Made by a program: the position numbers and the translations under genes. From an uncultured Myxococcales bacterium (lineage in GTDB: Bacteria > Myxococcota_A > UBA9042), in NCBI GenBank assembly GCA_903929795.1, contig CAIYWC010000185.1:23448-87447 (forward strand): a DNA stretch of 64,000 nucleotides, read 5' to 3'. Positions 34,840-43,906 of the stretch are shown here, in pieces; positions within the stretch are counted from its first letter, which is position 1, and each line of letters begins with the position of its first letter. The notes beneath the pieces are model-generated. The model made no database searches. It saw nothing but the letters and a program-made list of their open reading frames with translations, and was not told where the DNA came from.

Positions 34840-36207
34840 TCATGGCATCGCGACCGGCACCGCCGGCGACTCCGCCCGATGCAGAGCCTCCCGCGGCCGG
34901 TTCGGTTCGCGCGCGACGCTGCCGAGCATCTCGATGCGCGCGTGTTCCAGCCGCAGCTTCGCCTCGTCGGGCAGCGCGCACGCGTCGTCCGCATCGCACA
35001 GAAACCGCACGTGCATGTGGTTGTCGTGTCCGGCGAGGTGGCGAATGATCGTCTCGTGGGCGTTCTCGATCGGCCGCGGCCACTGGAACCAGGCCTTCAG
35101 GTGCTCTTCCGGCTCGCCCGCGCGCAGCCCCGCGTCGTACAGCGGCTGCTGCAAGCTGTAGTCGATGAACGCGAACTGCAGCTTGCCGGTCGACAGGAAG
35201 GCGCGCAGCAGCTGCCACGTGCGATCGGTGTCCAGCGTCTCCGGGGTCGCGCCCGCCAGCCACTTGCGCTGGTGCGCGCCGCGAAAATACAGCCCGACGT
35301 CCGCGTCGATGCCCGCTCGGTGCGACTTGTGTGGCGGCAGGCACCCGCCGCCTTCCTTGGACAAGTCGCCGATAATCACGTGCGGCATCAAGGGGTTCTG
35401 GTGCTGCGTCGCGTGCACGCCGAGGCGAATCGCGTCCACCAGCAGCGGCTTGCCCCACCCGCGCGGCGGCCGCTGGATGATGAAGTGCTCGTCGTCGCCC
35501 TCCAGGAGCACGCCGCCCTTCAGCGTCATGCCGTCGTTGGGCGATTTGTAGACCAGGTAGCGTTTTCCGGCTTTCAACTTGGCCGCGCTGCCGATCGCGT
35601 TCCAGCTCCGCAGCGTGCCCTCCGCGACGCGGTAGCGCTTGGCGAAACTGCCGACTTTCTCGTTTTTCCTGGCGATTCCGTACTTGCGGCCGCACACGGA
35701 GACCGTCTGGCTCTTTTTCTTCTCGGCTGCCAGGAACTTCTTGCACTGCGCGGTCTTGGCGCTCTTCTTGTCCGCGCAAACCTTCTTGAGCCTGGCGCGC
35801 TCGGCTGCGTCCGCGCGCTCTTGTTCGGCGGCAAGAAACTTCTTGCATTGTGCGGTCTTGGCTTTCTTTTTGTCCGCGCACGTGGCCTTGAGCGCGGCGA
35901 TCTGCTTTTTCTCCTTGCCCGACAGCGCCTTGGGCTTGTCCGCGTCGTCCTTCGCCGGCTTCTTCGCGTCCTTGGCCTTGGCGTCCTTGGGCTTGTCCTC
36001 CTTGCCCTTGGTCGCCGGCTTTTGGCTCGCCCGCAGCTGCACGCACTCGCGCGTGTCGTGGCGCTTGGGATCCGCGCACCGCTTGAGCAGCGCCTTGTCC
36101 ACATGCGCCGGCTCGGGCTTGGGCGGCGCGGGCTTCGCCAGCGCGATCGCGGGCAGCCACAGCAGCAGCAGCCAGGTCCAGTTCTGCGTCAGTCTCGCCA
36201 CGCGCAC
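34840..36207 (-). CDS. Penicillin-insensitive murein endopeptidase (MepA-like) with Lys-rich repeats
   Basis: A 455-residue exported protein. The GTG at 36207 has GGAGGG at good spacing and precedes a signal (WTWLLLLWLPAIALA). Residues about 30-170 are Lys/Ala/Asp-rich and contain two copies of a Cys-bounded unit (CADKKKAKTAQCKKFLAAE and CADKKSAKTAQCKKFLAAE). A LysM-like part follows (YGIARKN...VYKSPNDG). The C-terminal M74 domain has SHRAGIDADV with His and Asp zinc ligands and GHDNHMHVRF with the last His. It should cleave peptidoglycan cross-links in the periplasm. Another upstream GTG or ATG cannot be excluded. Confidence 0.85.
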   Translation of the reverse strand: MRVARLTQNWTWLLLLWLPAIALAKPAPPKPEPAHVDKALLKRCADPKRHDTRECVQLRASQKPATKGKEDKPKDAKAKDAKKPAKDDADKPKALSGKEKKQIAALKATCADKKKAKTAQCKKFLAAEQERADAAERARLKKVCADKKSAKTAQCKKFLAAEKKKSQTVSVCGRKYGIARKNEKVGSFAKRYRVAEGTLRSWNAIGSAAKLKAGKRYLVYKSPNDGMTLKGGVLLEGDDEHFIIQRPPRGWGKPLLVDAIRLGVHATQHQNPLMPHVIIGDLSKEGGGCLPPHKSHRAGIDADVGLYFRGAHQRKWLAGATPETLDTDRTWQLLRAFLSTGKLQFAFIDYSLQQPLYDAGLRAGEPEEHLKAWFQWPRPIENAHETIIRHLAGHDNHMHVRFLCDADDACALPDEAKLRLEHARIEMLGSVAREPNRPREALHRAESPAVPVAMP

Positions 36208-36319
36208 GCTCCGGCCCTCCGCGGGCTGCCGCAGCGTTCCACCCGCCGCGGTCTGCGTCAACTTGCCGACCTTGACGCCGCCCAGCGTTCGCGGCAGGTT
36301 GCCACGCTGGAGGTTCGCC

Positions 36320-36787
36320 GTGATCCGCGTCTGTTTCGTCTGCCTTGGCAACATCTGCCGCTCGCCCCAGGCCGAGGGCATCTTCCGCGTGCTCGTGCAA
36401 CAGGCTGGTCTGGCAGCGGATTTCCACATTGACAGCGCCGGCACGGGCGACTGGCACGCGGGCGAGCTTGCGGATCCGCGGACGCGCGCGACGAGCGCCA
36501 GGCGCGGCGTGGTCCTGACGCATCGCGCCCAGCAGTTCACGGCCGGGCATTTCGCCCAGTTTGACCACGTGCTCGCGATGGACCGCCAGAACCTGGCCGA
36601 CCTGCGGGCGATCGCCCCGGATCCGCAAGCGCGGCAAAAAGTCCGGCTGCTGCGCGATCATGACCCGGCCGGCAGCGGCGACGTCCCGGACCCGTATTCC
36701 GGCGGAGCGCATGGATTTGACACGGTTTTTGAACTGTGCGAAGCCGCCTGTCGCGGCTTGTTGGCGGAGTTGGCCGTCAGGTCTTGA
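36320..36787 (+). CDS. Low-molecular-weight protein-tyrosine phosphatase
   Basis: A 155-residue cytoplasmic phosphatase. The P-loop is CLGNICRS at residues 8-15, preceded by the typical strand VIRVCFV, and the general acid is Asp124 in DPYSGG. Length matches the family. GGAGG lies 7 nt before the GTG at 36320. It is divergent from the endopeptidase gene and its last 11 nt overlap the end of glnS on the opposite strand. Such enzymes counteract tyrosine kinases, often in polysaccharide export, but none is nearby. Confidence 0.92.
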   Translation: MIRVCFVCLGNICRSPQAEGIFRVLVQQAGLAADFHIDSAGTGDWHAGELADPRTRATSARRGVVLTHRAQQFTAGHFAQFDHVLAMDRQNLADLRAIAPDPQARQKVRLLRDHDPAGSGDVPDPYSGGAHGFDTVFELCEAACRGLLAELAVRS

Positions 36788-39086
36788 GGCGATCCAGCAG
36801 CGCCTGACGCACCGCGCCAGCATCCGCGGAGCCGCGCAGCTGCTTCAACACGGCGCCGATGAAGACGCCCAACAGCTTCTGCTCGCCCGCACGAAACCGC
36901 TCGGCTTCCCCCGGCAACGCCGCCAGCACGGCGTCGGTCGCCGCATAAACCGCTGTAGAATCATCAACTTTCCCCAGACCGAGCGCGCGCGTCGCTGCCA
37001 CCGGGTCGCCGCCCTTTGCCACCAGATGGCTCAGCAGCTGCTTGCCGGCGGGTACGGTCACTTGGCCGCTGTCGACAAGCGCCACGAATTGCCCAAAGGT
37101 CGCGCCGTCCAACGGAATTTCCGCCAGCGGCCGGCCTTTGCGCAGCCCTTCCAGGTCGTTCAGATACCAGCGGCTCAGGGCCTGTGGGTGCGGGTGCGCG
37201 CGCAGCGCGGCGTCAAAAAACGCCACAGTTTCAAGATCTTCCGTCAAGAGGTCCGCCGCATCCGGGTCGACGCCCAGCGCGCCGTAGCGGCCATATGCGG
37301 CCGCCAGCTCGGCTGTCGCCGTCCGCCGTTCTGCCCGCCACTCGGCGCGGTTCTTCTTTTGCGCGGTGTCCTTCTTGGCCTCCGTCGGCTCCTTGCGGCG
37401 GTCCGGGCGGCCTTCTTGGCGACCCGGCGCCTTGGTCCACGTGTCGCGCAGGCCAATTACGCGATTCCAAACGGGTTTCCCCGGATCCGTCGCCACGGGA
37501 TCGCTGAAGAAATAGCCCACGCGCATCAGCTGCACGTGCGTTCCGCCGGGCAGTTCTGCCGCCGCAGGCTCCATCTGGCCCTGCAGCACCTGCAGCGCGT
37601 CCGGGTTCATTTGCGGCAGGAAGTCGCCGTCAGCGTCCGGCTGCTCCACGGTAAACAGGCGATCATACAGGCGAATTTCGCAATCGACCGCGTGCGTCGC
37701 GTCGACCCAGTGGATCGTGCCCGCCGGCTGCCGACCGTCCTGCGCCTCGCCGCCGCGCGTGTCCACGTCGACAGTGCCGAGCAGCCCGACGATCTCGCCG
37801 TCCTCGCGCACGACCTCGGTGCAGCGCACAAAAAACGCGCCAAACAGCCGCACTTCCTTGCCGACCGACAGCCGCTTCCAGTCCGCCGGTGGATTCTCCG
37901 AAAAGTCCTCGCGCTCAATCAGGATTTCCCGCCCGAACGGCACCTGCCGCGTCGCCGGCTCGCCGGTCTTCCACGGCATCGTCAGCACATCCGTGTGGCC
38001 CAGCGGCCAGTTGGTCAGCTGCAGGCTCAGCGGCTGCAGCACGGCCATCGCCCGCGGCGCGCGCTTCTCCAGGTCCTGCCGCACGCAGAATTCCAGCTTG
38101 CCGATGTCCACCAGGCTGTTGTTTTTCGCCACGCCGATCAGGTCGGCAAAATCGCGCAGCGCCTCAGGCGTCACGCCGCGCCGCCGCAGTCCGGCGATGG
38201 TCGGCATCCGCGGATCGTCCCAGCCGTTCACGCGCTTTTCTTCGACCAATTGCAGCAACTTGCGCTTGGACATGACCGTGTAGCCCAGGCCCAGCCGCGC
38301 GAATTCGTATTGCCGCGGCCGGGGATTCCAGGCGAGGCCCAGCGCGTTGCGCGTGTGGTCAAGCACCCAGTCGTACAGCTCGCGGTTGCTCTCGAATTCC
38401 AGCGTGCAAATCGAGTGCGTGATGCCTTCCAGCGCGTCTTCCAGCGGGTGCGCGTAGTCGTACATCGGGTAAATACACCACTTGTCGCCGGTCCGGTGGT
38501 GGTGCGCGTGGCGGATGCGGTACAGGAGCGGGTCGCGCATCAGCAGGTTCGGATGCGCCATGTCGATCTTGGCGCGCAACACGCACGTGCCGTCGGGAAA
38601 CGCGCCAGCGCGCATCGCCTGCAGCAGTTCGAGATTCTGCGCGATCGGCCGCTCGCGGTGCGGGCTGTCGACGCCTGGGCGGCCAAAATCGCCGCGATTC
38701 TGGCGAATTTCCTCGACATTCTGGTGGTCGACGTACGCGTCGCCCTGCGCCACGAGCTGCTCGGCGGCGGCGTACATAGGGTCAAAATAGTCGGACGCGA
38801 ACCGCACTTCCCCGGCCCAGGAAAAGCCCAGCCACGCCACGTCTTTTTGGATGGCATGGACGTAGTCGATATCCTCTTTCACCGGATTGGTGTCGTCCAT
38901 CCGCAAGTTGCACGTGCCGTTGTAGTCGCGCGCGAGCCCAAAATTCAGGCAGATCGACTTGGCATGGCCGACGTGCAGGTAGCCGTTGGGCTCCGGCGGA
39001 AAGCGCGTGGCGACGCGCGTGACGCGGCCGGCAGCGAGGTCGGCGTCGATGATTTCAGTCAGGAAGTTGGCGCGGCGCGTGGTCAT
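36777..39086 (-). CDS. glnS: Glutaminyl-tRNA synthetase with C-terminal YqeY-like domain
   Basis: A 769-residue class I synthetase that charges tRNA-Gln. HIGH-like PNGYLHVGHAKS is at about residues 33-44 and the KMSKS-like VMSKRKL near 275. Core features include LRMDDTNP, RLGLGYTV and the anticodon-binding beta-barrels (about 340-560). After a Lys/Arg-rich linker, residues about 600-769 form a GatB/YqeY-like helical domain (LWRYLNDLEG-like region, KQLLSHLVAKGGDP, GVFIGAVLKQLRG). Similar tails are known on some bacterial GlnRS proteins, e.g. in Deinococcus, where they aid tRNA binding. The ATG at 39086 fits the conserved N-terminus. Confidence 0.95.
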   Translation of the reverse strand: MTTRRANFLTEIIDADLAAGRVTRVATRFPPEPNGYLHVGHAKSICLNFGLARDYNGTCNLRMDDTNPVKEDIDYVHAIQKDVAWLGFSWAGEVRFASDYFDPMYAAAEQLVAQGDAYVDHQNVEEIRQNRGDFGRPGVDSPHRERPIAQNLELLQAMRAGAFPDGTCVLRAKIDMAHPNLLMRDPLLYRIRHAHHHRTGDKWCIYPMYDYAHPLEDALEGITHSICTLEFESNRELYDWVLDHTRNALGLAWNPRPRQYEFARLGLGYTVMSKRKLLQLVEEKRVNGWDDPRMPTIAGLRRRGVTPEALRDFADLIGVAKNNSLVDIGKLEFCVRQDLEKRAPRAMAVLQPLSLQLTNWPLGHTDVLTMPWKTGEPATRQVPFGREILIEREDFSENPPADWKRLSVGKEVRLFGAFFVRCTEVVREDGEIVGLLGTVDVDTRGGEAQDGRQPAGTIHWVDATHAVDCEIRLYDRLFTVEQPDADGDFLPQMNPDALQVLQGQMEPAAAELPGGTHVQLMRVGYFFSDPVATDPGKPVWNRVIGLRDTWTKAPGRQEGRPDRRKEPTEAKKDTAQKKNRAEWRAERRTATAELAAAYGRYGALGVDPDAADLLTEDLETVAFFDAALRAHPHPQALSRWYLNDLEGLRKGRPLAEIPLDGATFGQFVALVDSGQVTVPAGKQLLSHLVAKGGDPVAATRALGLGKVDDSTAVYAATDAVLAALPGEAERFRAGEQKLLGVFIGAVLKQLRGSADAGAVRQALLDRLKT

Positions 39087-39304
39087 GGCTTCTCAACCCC
39101 CGGCGAGCGGGGCGGGGAGGGCAGTGATCGCCTATTGGCGGTCATTGGTCAAGGTTTGTCGCGGATCAGCGGCGTATGGCGCGCGGCGCCCGCAAGGCCA
39201 GACGCGTGCATGGAGTCCCTTGCTGCCGCGACTTTGCTCAGCTCTGGACGTACGCTGCGCTCGCCCGGCCGGACGTCGCAAGCGGCGGCGCAAGCGTTGC
39301 GCCA

Positions 39305-39322
39305 ATTTCATCCTAGTGTCAC
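39305..39322 (+). promoter_or_regulatory. Pho-box-like site upstream of porin-pstS
   Basis: The sequence fits a 7-4-7 direct repeat (atttcat, ccta, gtgtcac) like PhoB half-sites. A nearly identical 18-mer lies before pstC at 62613-62630. The site ends about 45 nt before the porin start. Confidence 0.6.
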
Positions 39323-39367
39323 AAACGGCGTCGAGACTGCGCCCGCCAACACATGGAGGAACCCGGC

Positions 39368-40789
39368 ATGAACTGCACTCTCAAGCTGTACTTGAAAAGG
39401 CTCGGACTCACCGCGCTTTGCCTTGTCCCCGCGCACGCGTTTGCGCAGGAGACGCCCGCGCCCGCGCCGGCAGAAACGACGCCCGCTCCGGTCGCAACGC
39501 CTCCGTCGGTCGCGGCGAAGCCTGCGGTCACGTCCAAGTGGGACAGCACGTTTTACGGCTTCATCGAAGCGGACACCATCTACGACACCACCCAGGCCTA
39601 CAACGACGCGCCGGGCAATGCGCTCATCCCGGCCAACACCACGTTCGCCGGCCAGAAGCCCAAGCTGCAGTTCTCGGTGCGCAACTCCCGGCTGGGCTAC
39701 AAGATCGCCGCACCGGAGTTCAGCGGCTTGAAGCTGTCGGGCATCGCGGAAATGGACTTCCTCGGCAACCAGCCGGGCGACAGCAGCGTGACGGTGACCG
39801 GCGGCGCGACCGGCGAGAAGGCGGCGATCAGCCAAAGCGAGTCGTCGGTGTGGAACAACCCCGCATTTCGCGCGCGGCACCTGGTGCTGAAGGCGGAAAA
39901 TGCTTATGTGGACGCGTGGTTCGGCCAGACATGGAACCTGTTCGGCGGCCAATCCGTCGTCCATCCAGCGAGCGTGTTCATCCAGGGCCTGCCGGGCCAG
40001 GTGTACGGCCGCACGGCGCAGATCCGCTTGCTGCACACGTTCAAGACGGACGCGGTGAACGTGGAAATCGCCGTCGCCGCCGCCCGCGCGCCGCAGAGCG
40101 CTGCCGCGATGCCCGATCTGCAGGCCGCGCTGAAAGTGCAGCTCAACGGCTGGAAGGGCGTCCACACCAACGGCTCGACCGGCACCGGCTACGACCCACT
40201 GACCGTCTCCGTCTCCGGCATCTACCGCACGCTCGACCTGTCCATCGACCCGACGGCGACCGCGCGCACAACCAACGGCTGGGGCGTCTCCATCGACGCG
40301 TTCCTGCCGATCCTGCGCGGCACGCCGGAAGACCGCTCCAACGCGCTCGCCGTCACCGCGTCCTACGTTATGGGCGCCGGCATCGCGGACCAATACTCCG
40401 GCATGAAGACCGGCGTCGGCGCGCCCAGCGGCGTCAGCATCGACAGCAACCTCGCCACAAATGACGCCAGCAAGAACCCGACGGCCGTCAAGCTCAACTC
40501 GATGCTGTTCGGCCTGCAATACTACCTGCCGTTCGCGACGGGCAAGTGGTGGCTGGCCGGCAACTTCTCGACTTGGGGCTCGGACAACGCCAAGGACCTG
40601 GTCGTCGCCAACGGCGGCAAGGCCGGCGCCGCGCTCAAGTCAGGCCAGTTCATCTCCGGCGCGCTGTTCTTCGACCCGACGCCGGCATTCCGGGTCGGCG
40701 CAGAATTCGCGCAGACCAAGACGACGCTCGGCGACGACACGAGCAACACGAACAACCGTGGCCAGTTCTCGGCGTTCTACTTGTTCTAA
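39368..40789 (+). CDS. Outer-membrane porin (DcaP-like)
   Basis: A 473-residue barrel protein with a signal peptide (LGLTALCLVPAHAFAQ, cleavage near 26) and a Pro/Ala-rich segment. The barrel starts at KWDSTFYGFIEADTIYD and carries RNSRLGYKI, LSGIAEMDF and a repetitive strand pattern, and it closes with the strand RGQFSAFYLF ending in Phe. This resembles DcaP-type trimeric porins. The ATG at 39368 has GGAGGA upstream, so the frame's earlier ATG is rejected. pstS follows 123 nt later and a Pho-box-like site precedes it, so uptake of phosphate or phospho-compounds across the outer membrane is a reasonable inference. Confidence 0.82.
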   Translation: MNCTLKLYLKRLGLTALCLVPAHAFAQETPAPAPAETTPAPVATPPSVAAKPAVTSKWDSTFYGFIEADTIYDTTQAYNDAPGNALIPANTTFAGQKPKLQFSVRNSRLGYKIAAPEFSGLKLSGIAEMDFLGNQPGDSSVTVTGGATGEKAAISQSESSVWNNPAFRARHLVLKAENAYVDAWFGQTWNLFGGQSVVHPASVFIQGLPGQVYGRTAQIRLLHTFKTDAVNVEIAVAAARAPQSAAAMPDLQAALKVQLNGWKGVHTNGSTGTGYDPLTVSVSGIYRTLDLSIDPTATARTTNGWGVSIDAFLPILRGTPEDRSNALAVTASYVMGAGIADQYSGMKTGVGAPSGVSIDSNLATNDASKNPTAVKLNSMLFGLQYYLPFATGKWWLAGNFSTWGSDNAKDLVVANGGKAGAALKSGQFISGALFFDPTPAFRVGAEFAQTKTTLGDDTSNTNNRGQFSAFYLF

Positions 40790-40912
40790 ACAAAATGCGG
40801 CCGCGACCGCGGCAAAAGACGGCGCAACCCGATAACCCACTTGGGTTGTGGGCCGGGCCGCACCACTGCCGGGCGATCGCGCCAACCGCCGCACCACCTT
40901 CGGAGTATCGAG

Positions 40913-41743
40913 ATGCACCCGTTCAAACAATTTTTCAGCTTCCTTGCCCTCAGCGCCGCGCTCGCCGCGCCCGCCTGGGCCGGCAACCTCACCGTCAAGG
41001 GCTCAGACACGATGGTCGTGCTCGGTCAGAAGTGGGCGGAAACCTACATGAAAACCCACGCCGGCCAGACCGTCCAGGTCACGGGCGGTGGCTCCGGTAC
41101 GGGGATCAGCGCGCTGACCAATGGTACCACGGACATCGCAGAATCGTCGCGTTCCATGAAAGACGCTGAAAAAACGGCGGTGCAAGCGAAGTTCAACCAA
41201 CCGGCGACGGAATTCATCGTGGCGCGCGACGGGGTGACCGTCTACGTCCAAAAGTCCAATCCATTGACTGAGTTGACGATGGATCAAGTCAAGCAGATCT
41301 ACACGGGCAAAGTCGAGAATTGGAAGGAAGTCGGCGGTCCGGATGCCAAGATTACGCTGTATTCGCGCGAAAATAATTCGGGCACTTACGTGTTTTTCAA
41401 GGAACACGTGCTGGCCAACGCGGACTACTCGGCACGCGCGCAGACGCTTCCGGGCACCGCGGCCGTGGTGAACGCTGTGGCGCGAGACAAGAACGGAATC
41501 GGCTACGGCGGCGCAGCATATGCCAAGGGAATCAAGGCATTGAAGATCAAGAAGGACGCCGCAAGCCCCGGTGTGGCGCCGTCGGAAGCGACCGTGAAGG
41601 ACGGTTCCTACGCGCTCGCGCGCGCGCTATTTTTCTACACACGCGGTGCGCCGGCGGGCGACGTCAAAGCGTTCATCGACTGGGTCATGGGCAAAGACGG
41701 CCAGAAAGTCGTGACCGAAGTCGGTTATTTCCCGGCGAAATAG
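40913..41743 (+). CDS. pstS: Phosphate ABC transporter substrate-binding protein PstS
   Basis: A 276-residue periplasmic protein with a Sec signal (LALSAALAAPAWAG). It begins LTVKGSDTMVVLGQKWAE, and phosphate-contact segments GGGSGTGISAL and YSRENNSGTYVFFKEHVL are typical of PstS/PhoX-type binding proteins of the shorter class. GGAG precedes the ATG at 40913. It likely shares the porin's transcript. The matching membrane genes pstC and pstA are 21 kb away. Confidence 0.93.
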   Translation: MHPFKQFFSFLALSAALAAPAWAGNLTVKGSDTMVVLGQKWAETYMKTHAGQTVQVTGGGSGTGISALTNGTTDIAESSRSMKDAEKTAVQAKFNQPATEFIVARDGVTVYVQKSNPLTELTMDQVKQIYTGKVENWKEVGGPDAKITLYSRENNSGTYVFFKEHVLANADYSARAQTLPGTAAVVNAVARDKNGIGYGGAAYAKGIKALKIKKDAASPGVAPSEATVKDGSYALARALFFYTRGAPAGDVKAFIDWVMGKDGQKVVTEVGYFPAK

Positions 41744-41860
41744 CCGCGGCGGCATCTGTCGCAGTCGCGCATGAAGGTCTCGAAGTGAATTCGACCGCTT
41801 CACGCGCTTGCCGTTCCACATCCGCGGGCGGCGGTGTGAGCCAAAATGGGGTTCGCGCCA

Positions 41861-42925
41861 CTACCGCGTCCCCACCACCGCGCGCCACCAGGGCGCAAAC
41901 GCGACGTCGCCCACCTCCAGCGGCTGTCCAGGCTGCGGAAACCACACGCTCGCGCCGTTCGCTTGCGCCAGTTGGTACAAATCCTCGCCGGGCTGCTCCC
42001 ACGGATGCAGGCCCAGGTCGAACGTGGACCAATGGACGGGCAGCAGCGTGCGCGCCCGCATCCGCGCAAACGTGTCAAATGCCGCCTGCGGGCCCAGGTG
42101 AATTCCGCCCCACGCCGCGTGCCACGCGCCGATCTCAAACAGCACGACGTCAAATGGCCCCAGCGCTGCGCCGATGTCGACGTGCTCGTCCGTGGGCCCA
42201 GTGTCGCCGGAAAAAAACACGCGATGGCGCGGCCCCAGCATCGCCACGCCCATCCACAGCGTGTGGTTGCGGTCCGTCAAACCGCGGCCGGAAAAATGCT
42301 GCGCCGGCGTCGCCACAAGCTCGACCTCGCCCACGCGCACGCCGTCGCCCCAGTCCAGCTCCGTGATCTGGTCCGCCGCGATGCCCAGCGCCTGCAGGTG
42401 CGCGCCCACGCCCAGCGCCGTCACCACTTTGCCCGACCAGCCCGGACACGCGCCGCGCGCCAGCCGCCGCCAGGTCTCCGCGCACAGGTGGTCGTAGTGG
42501 TCGTGGCTCAGCACGATCGCGTCGATCCGGCCCAGCTCGTGCAGCTGCAGCGGCATCGGGTGAAAGCGCAGCGGTCCGGCAAAAGACAGCGGACTCGCGC
42601 GGTTACCCCATACCGGGTCGGTCAGGAGCCGCACGCCGTCCAGCTCAATCAGCACGGTCGAATGGCTCAGCCACGTCACGCGCAGCCCGGTCTCCGGCGG
42701 CCGCGCCAGCCGCGCCAGCGTGTCCGCAATCACCGGCAACGTGTGGGGCGGACGGCGGCTCGCCCCGCCGAGGGCAAAATCGGTCGCCATGCTGAACGTC
42801 ATGGGATTCTTCAGCATTCCCACGTCGTGCGTGTTGCGGAACTGCCCGTCGCGAAACCGCGGCGAATCCATCACACGCCGCTGGCGGGCTTCCTGTTGAC
42901 GCAAAGCGGGATCAGAGGCGGCCAT
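41861..42925 (-). CDS. Metallo-beta-lactamase-fold hydrolase (NAPE-PLD/UlaG-like)
   Basis: A 354-residue protein with the metal motif LSHDHYDHL (HxHxDH) near 155, then TPAQHFSGRG, FSGDTGP and a late LPVHWSTFDLGLHPWEQP. This order is usual in MBL-fold proteins related to N-acyl-phosphatidylethanolamine phospholipase D. The preceding KNPMTFSMATDF and VTWLSHSTVLIELDG strands support it. No signal peptide is seen. The ATG at 42925 has AAGGAG upstream; the long frame before it is non-coding. The substrate is unknown. Confidence 0.85.
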   Translation of the reverse strand: MAASDPALRQQEARQRRVMDSPRFRDGQFRNTHDVGMLKNPMTFSMATDFALGGASRRPPHTLPVIADTLARLARPPETGLRVTWLSHSTVLIELDGVRLLTDPVWGNRASPLSFAGPLRFHPMPLQLHELGRIDAIVLSHDHYDHLCAETWRRLARGACPGWSGKVVTALGVGAHLQALGIAADQITELDWGDGVRVGEVELVATPAQHFSGRGLTDRNHTLWMGVAMLGPRHRVFFSGDTGPTDEHVDIGAALGPFDVVLFEIGAWHAAWGGIHLGPQAAFDTFARMRARTLLPVHWSTFDLGLHPWEQPGEDLYQLAQANGASVWFPQPGQPLEVGDVAFAPWWRAVVGTR

Positions 42926-43381
42926 GGGGCGCTCCTTGGGCGTTGGCACCCGTCGGGCAACGGTAGGATGGGGCCGCGGCGGCGTCAAACCCAAAATCGC
43001 GCGGCGGATACCGATCTTCGCAGGCGCGCGCGGGCGCTCGGTCCGCATGGCGCCACGCGAGTCCAGTGTCTTGGCTTGCAAGTCAAACCAACTTTCCGGA
43101 AGTCTCCGATGGCCTGTTGCCGTGCCGCGCGCACTCGACCGTCTGCACGTCGGAAGGGTTCCGACGGCGAATCTCACCGCGCAACAGTGGAACCTGAGCT
43201 TGGTCCTTTTCGCGCCCGGAATTTTCCTCGCGGCGGTCGTCGTGCCGACGGTCACGGTCGGAAAGGAGCGCGCGCGCGGGGACCGAAGCCCGCGACGGCT
43301 GACGCGCGGCGCCTGTCCCGGAAGCGGGCGGTTGCTGTCCGACTGCGCCACGCGCGTATGGCCCAACTTCGGTGCGCGCTG
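42926..43381. other. Intergenic region (456 nt) without recognisable gene
   Basis: The long minus-strand frame here merely extends the MBL gene upstream and has no family features. Near 43340-43375 a short stretch (cccaacttcggt) resembles one edge of the intergenic repeat family but is too short to count as a copy. I see no terminator or promoter of confidence. Confidence 0.4.
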
Positions 43382-43786
43382 CTACGCGCGACCCACCGTG
43401 ATCAGCGGCGTCCCGGTCTCCAGGCTCGACTCCGACGAACGGCCATCAAAAACCCGGCCTTCCAGATGGCCCGCACCCAGGATTCGCTTGGCCGCGTCCG
43501 CCGAGCGCGCGTGCTCGTGCGCCAGCGGGCCGATCGCGCCGGGCCGACTGAGCTCCGGGTCCGTATCCGTCTGGCCCGGATACTCCAGGCCATCCTGCAC
43601 TTGGCCCACGCCGTGCTGCAGGACGACGCGGACCGCATCGGCCTCGGCGTCCTGGCTCGCGACTTTGCCGGTCACGTACGCGATGTCCATCTCGTCCACG
43701 TCGACATGGACGTTGGTCAGGCCGTTGCGCGCGAGGTCCGCGGCGATCTCGGTGTTGACGCGCGCGATGTGTCGTTCTCTGGTCAT
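43382..43786 (-). CDS. BON-domain-like small protein
   Basis: A 134-residue soluble protein. Residues 5-65 show the alternating pattern of a BON-type domain (IARVNTEIAADLARNGLTNVHVDVDEMDIAYVTGKV), with a conserved Gly before VASQ. The C-terminal half is a polar, low-complexity tail. GGGAGGA lies before the ATG at 43786. No signal peptide is present, unlike secreted BON proteins. The assignment rests on pattern only. Confidence 0.55.
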   Translation of the reverse strand: MTRERHIARVNTEIAADLARNGLTNVHVDVDEMDIAYVTGKVASQDAEADAVRVVLQHGVGQVQDGLEYPGQTDTDPELSRPGAIGPLAHEHARSADAAKRILGAGHLEGRVFDGRSSESSLETGTPLITVGRA

Positions 43787-43906
43787 GATTTCCTCCCAAG
43801 GCTTGGAGTCAACACGCTGACTCGGCTGGTAAGATAGGCCGCGATCCGCGCGATGTGTGTGCATCGCGTCATGGCGCAGTTGACCGCGCCGCGGCCGTTC
43901 GCCACG

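Noticed and set aside
43340..43375. Possible fifth copy of the intergenic repeat family
   Set aside because: Only about 12-14 bases match one edge and the stem arms are missing.
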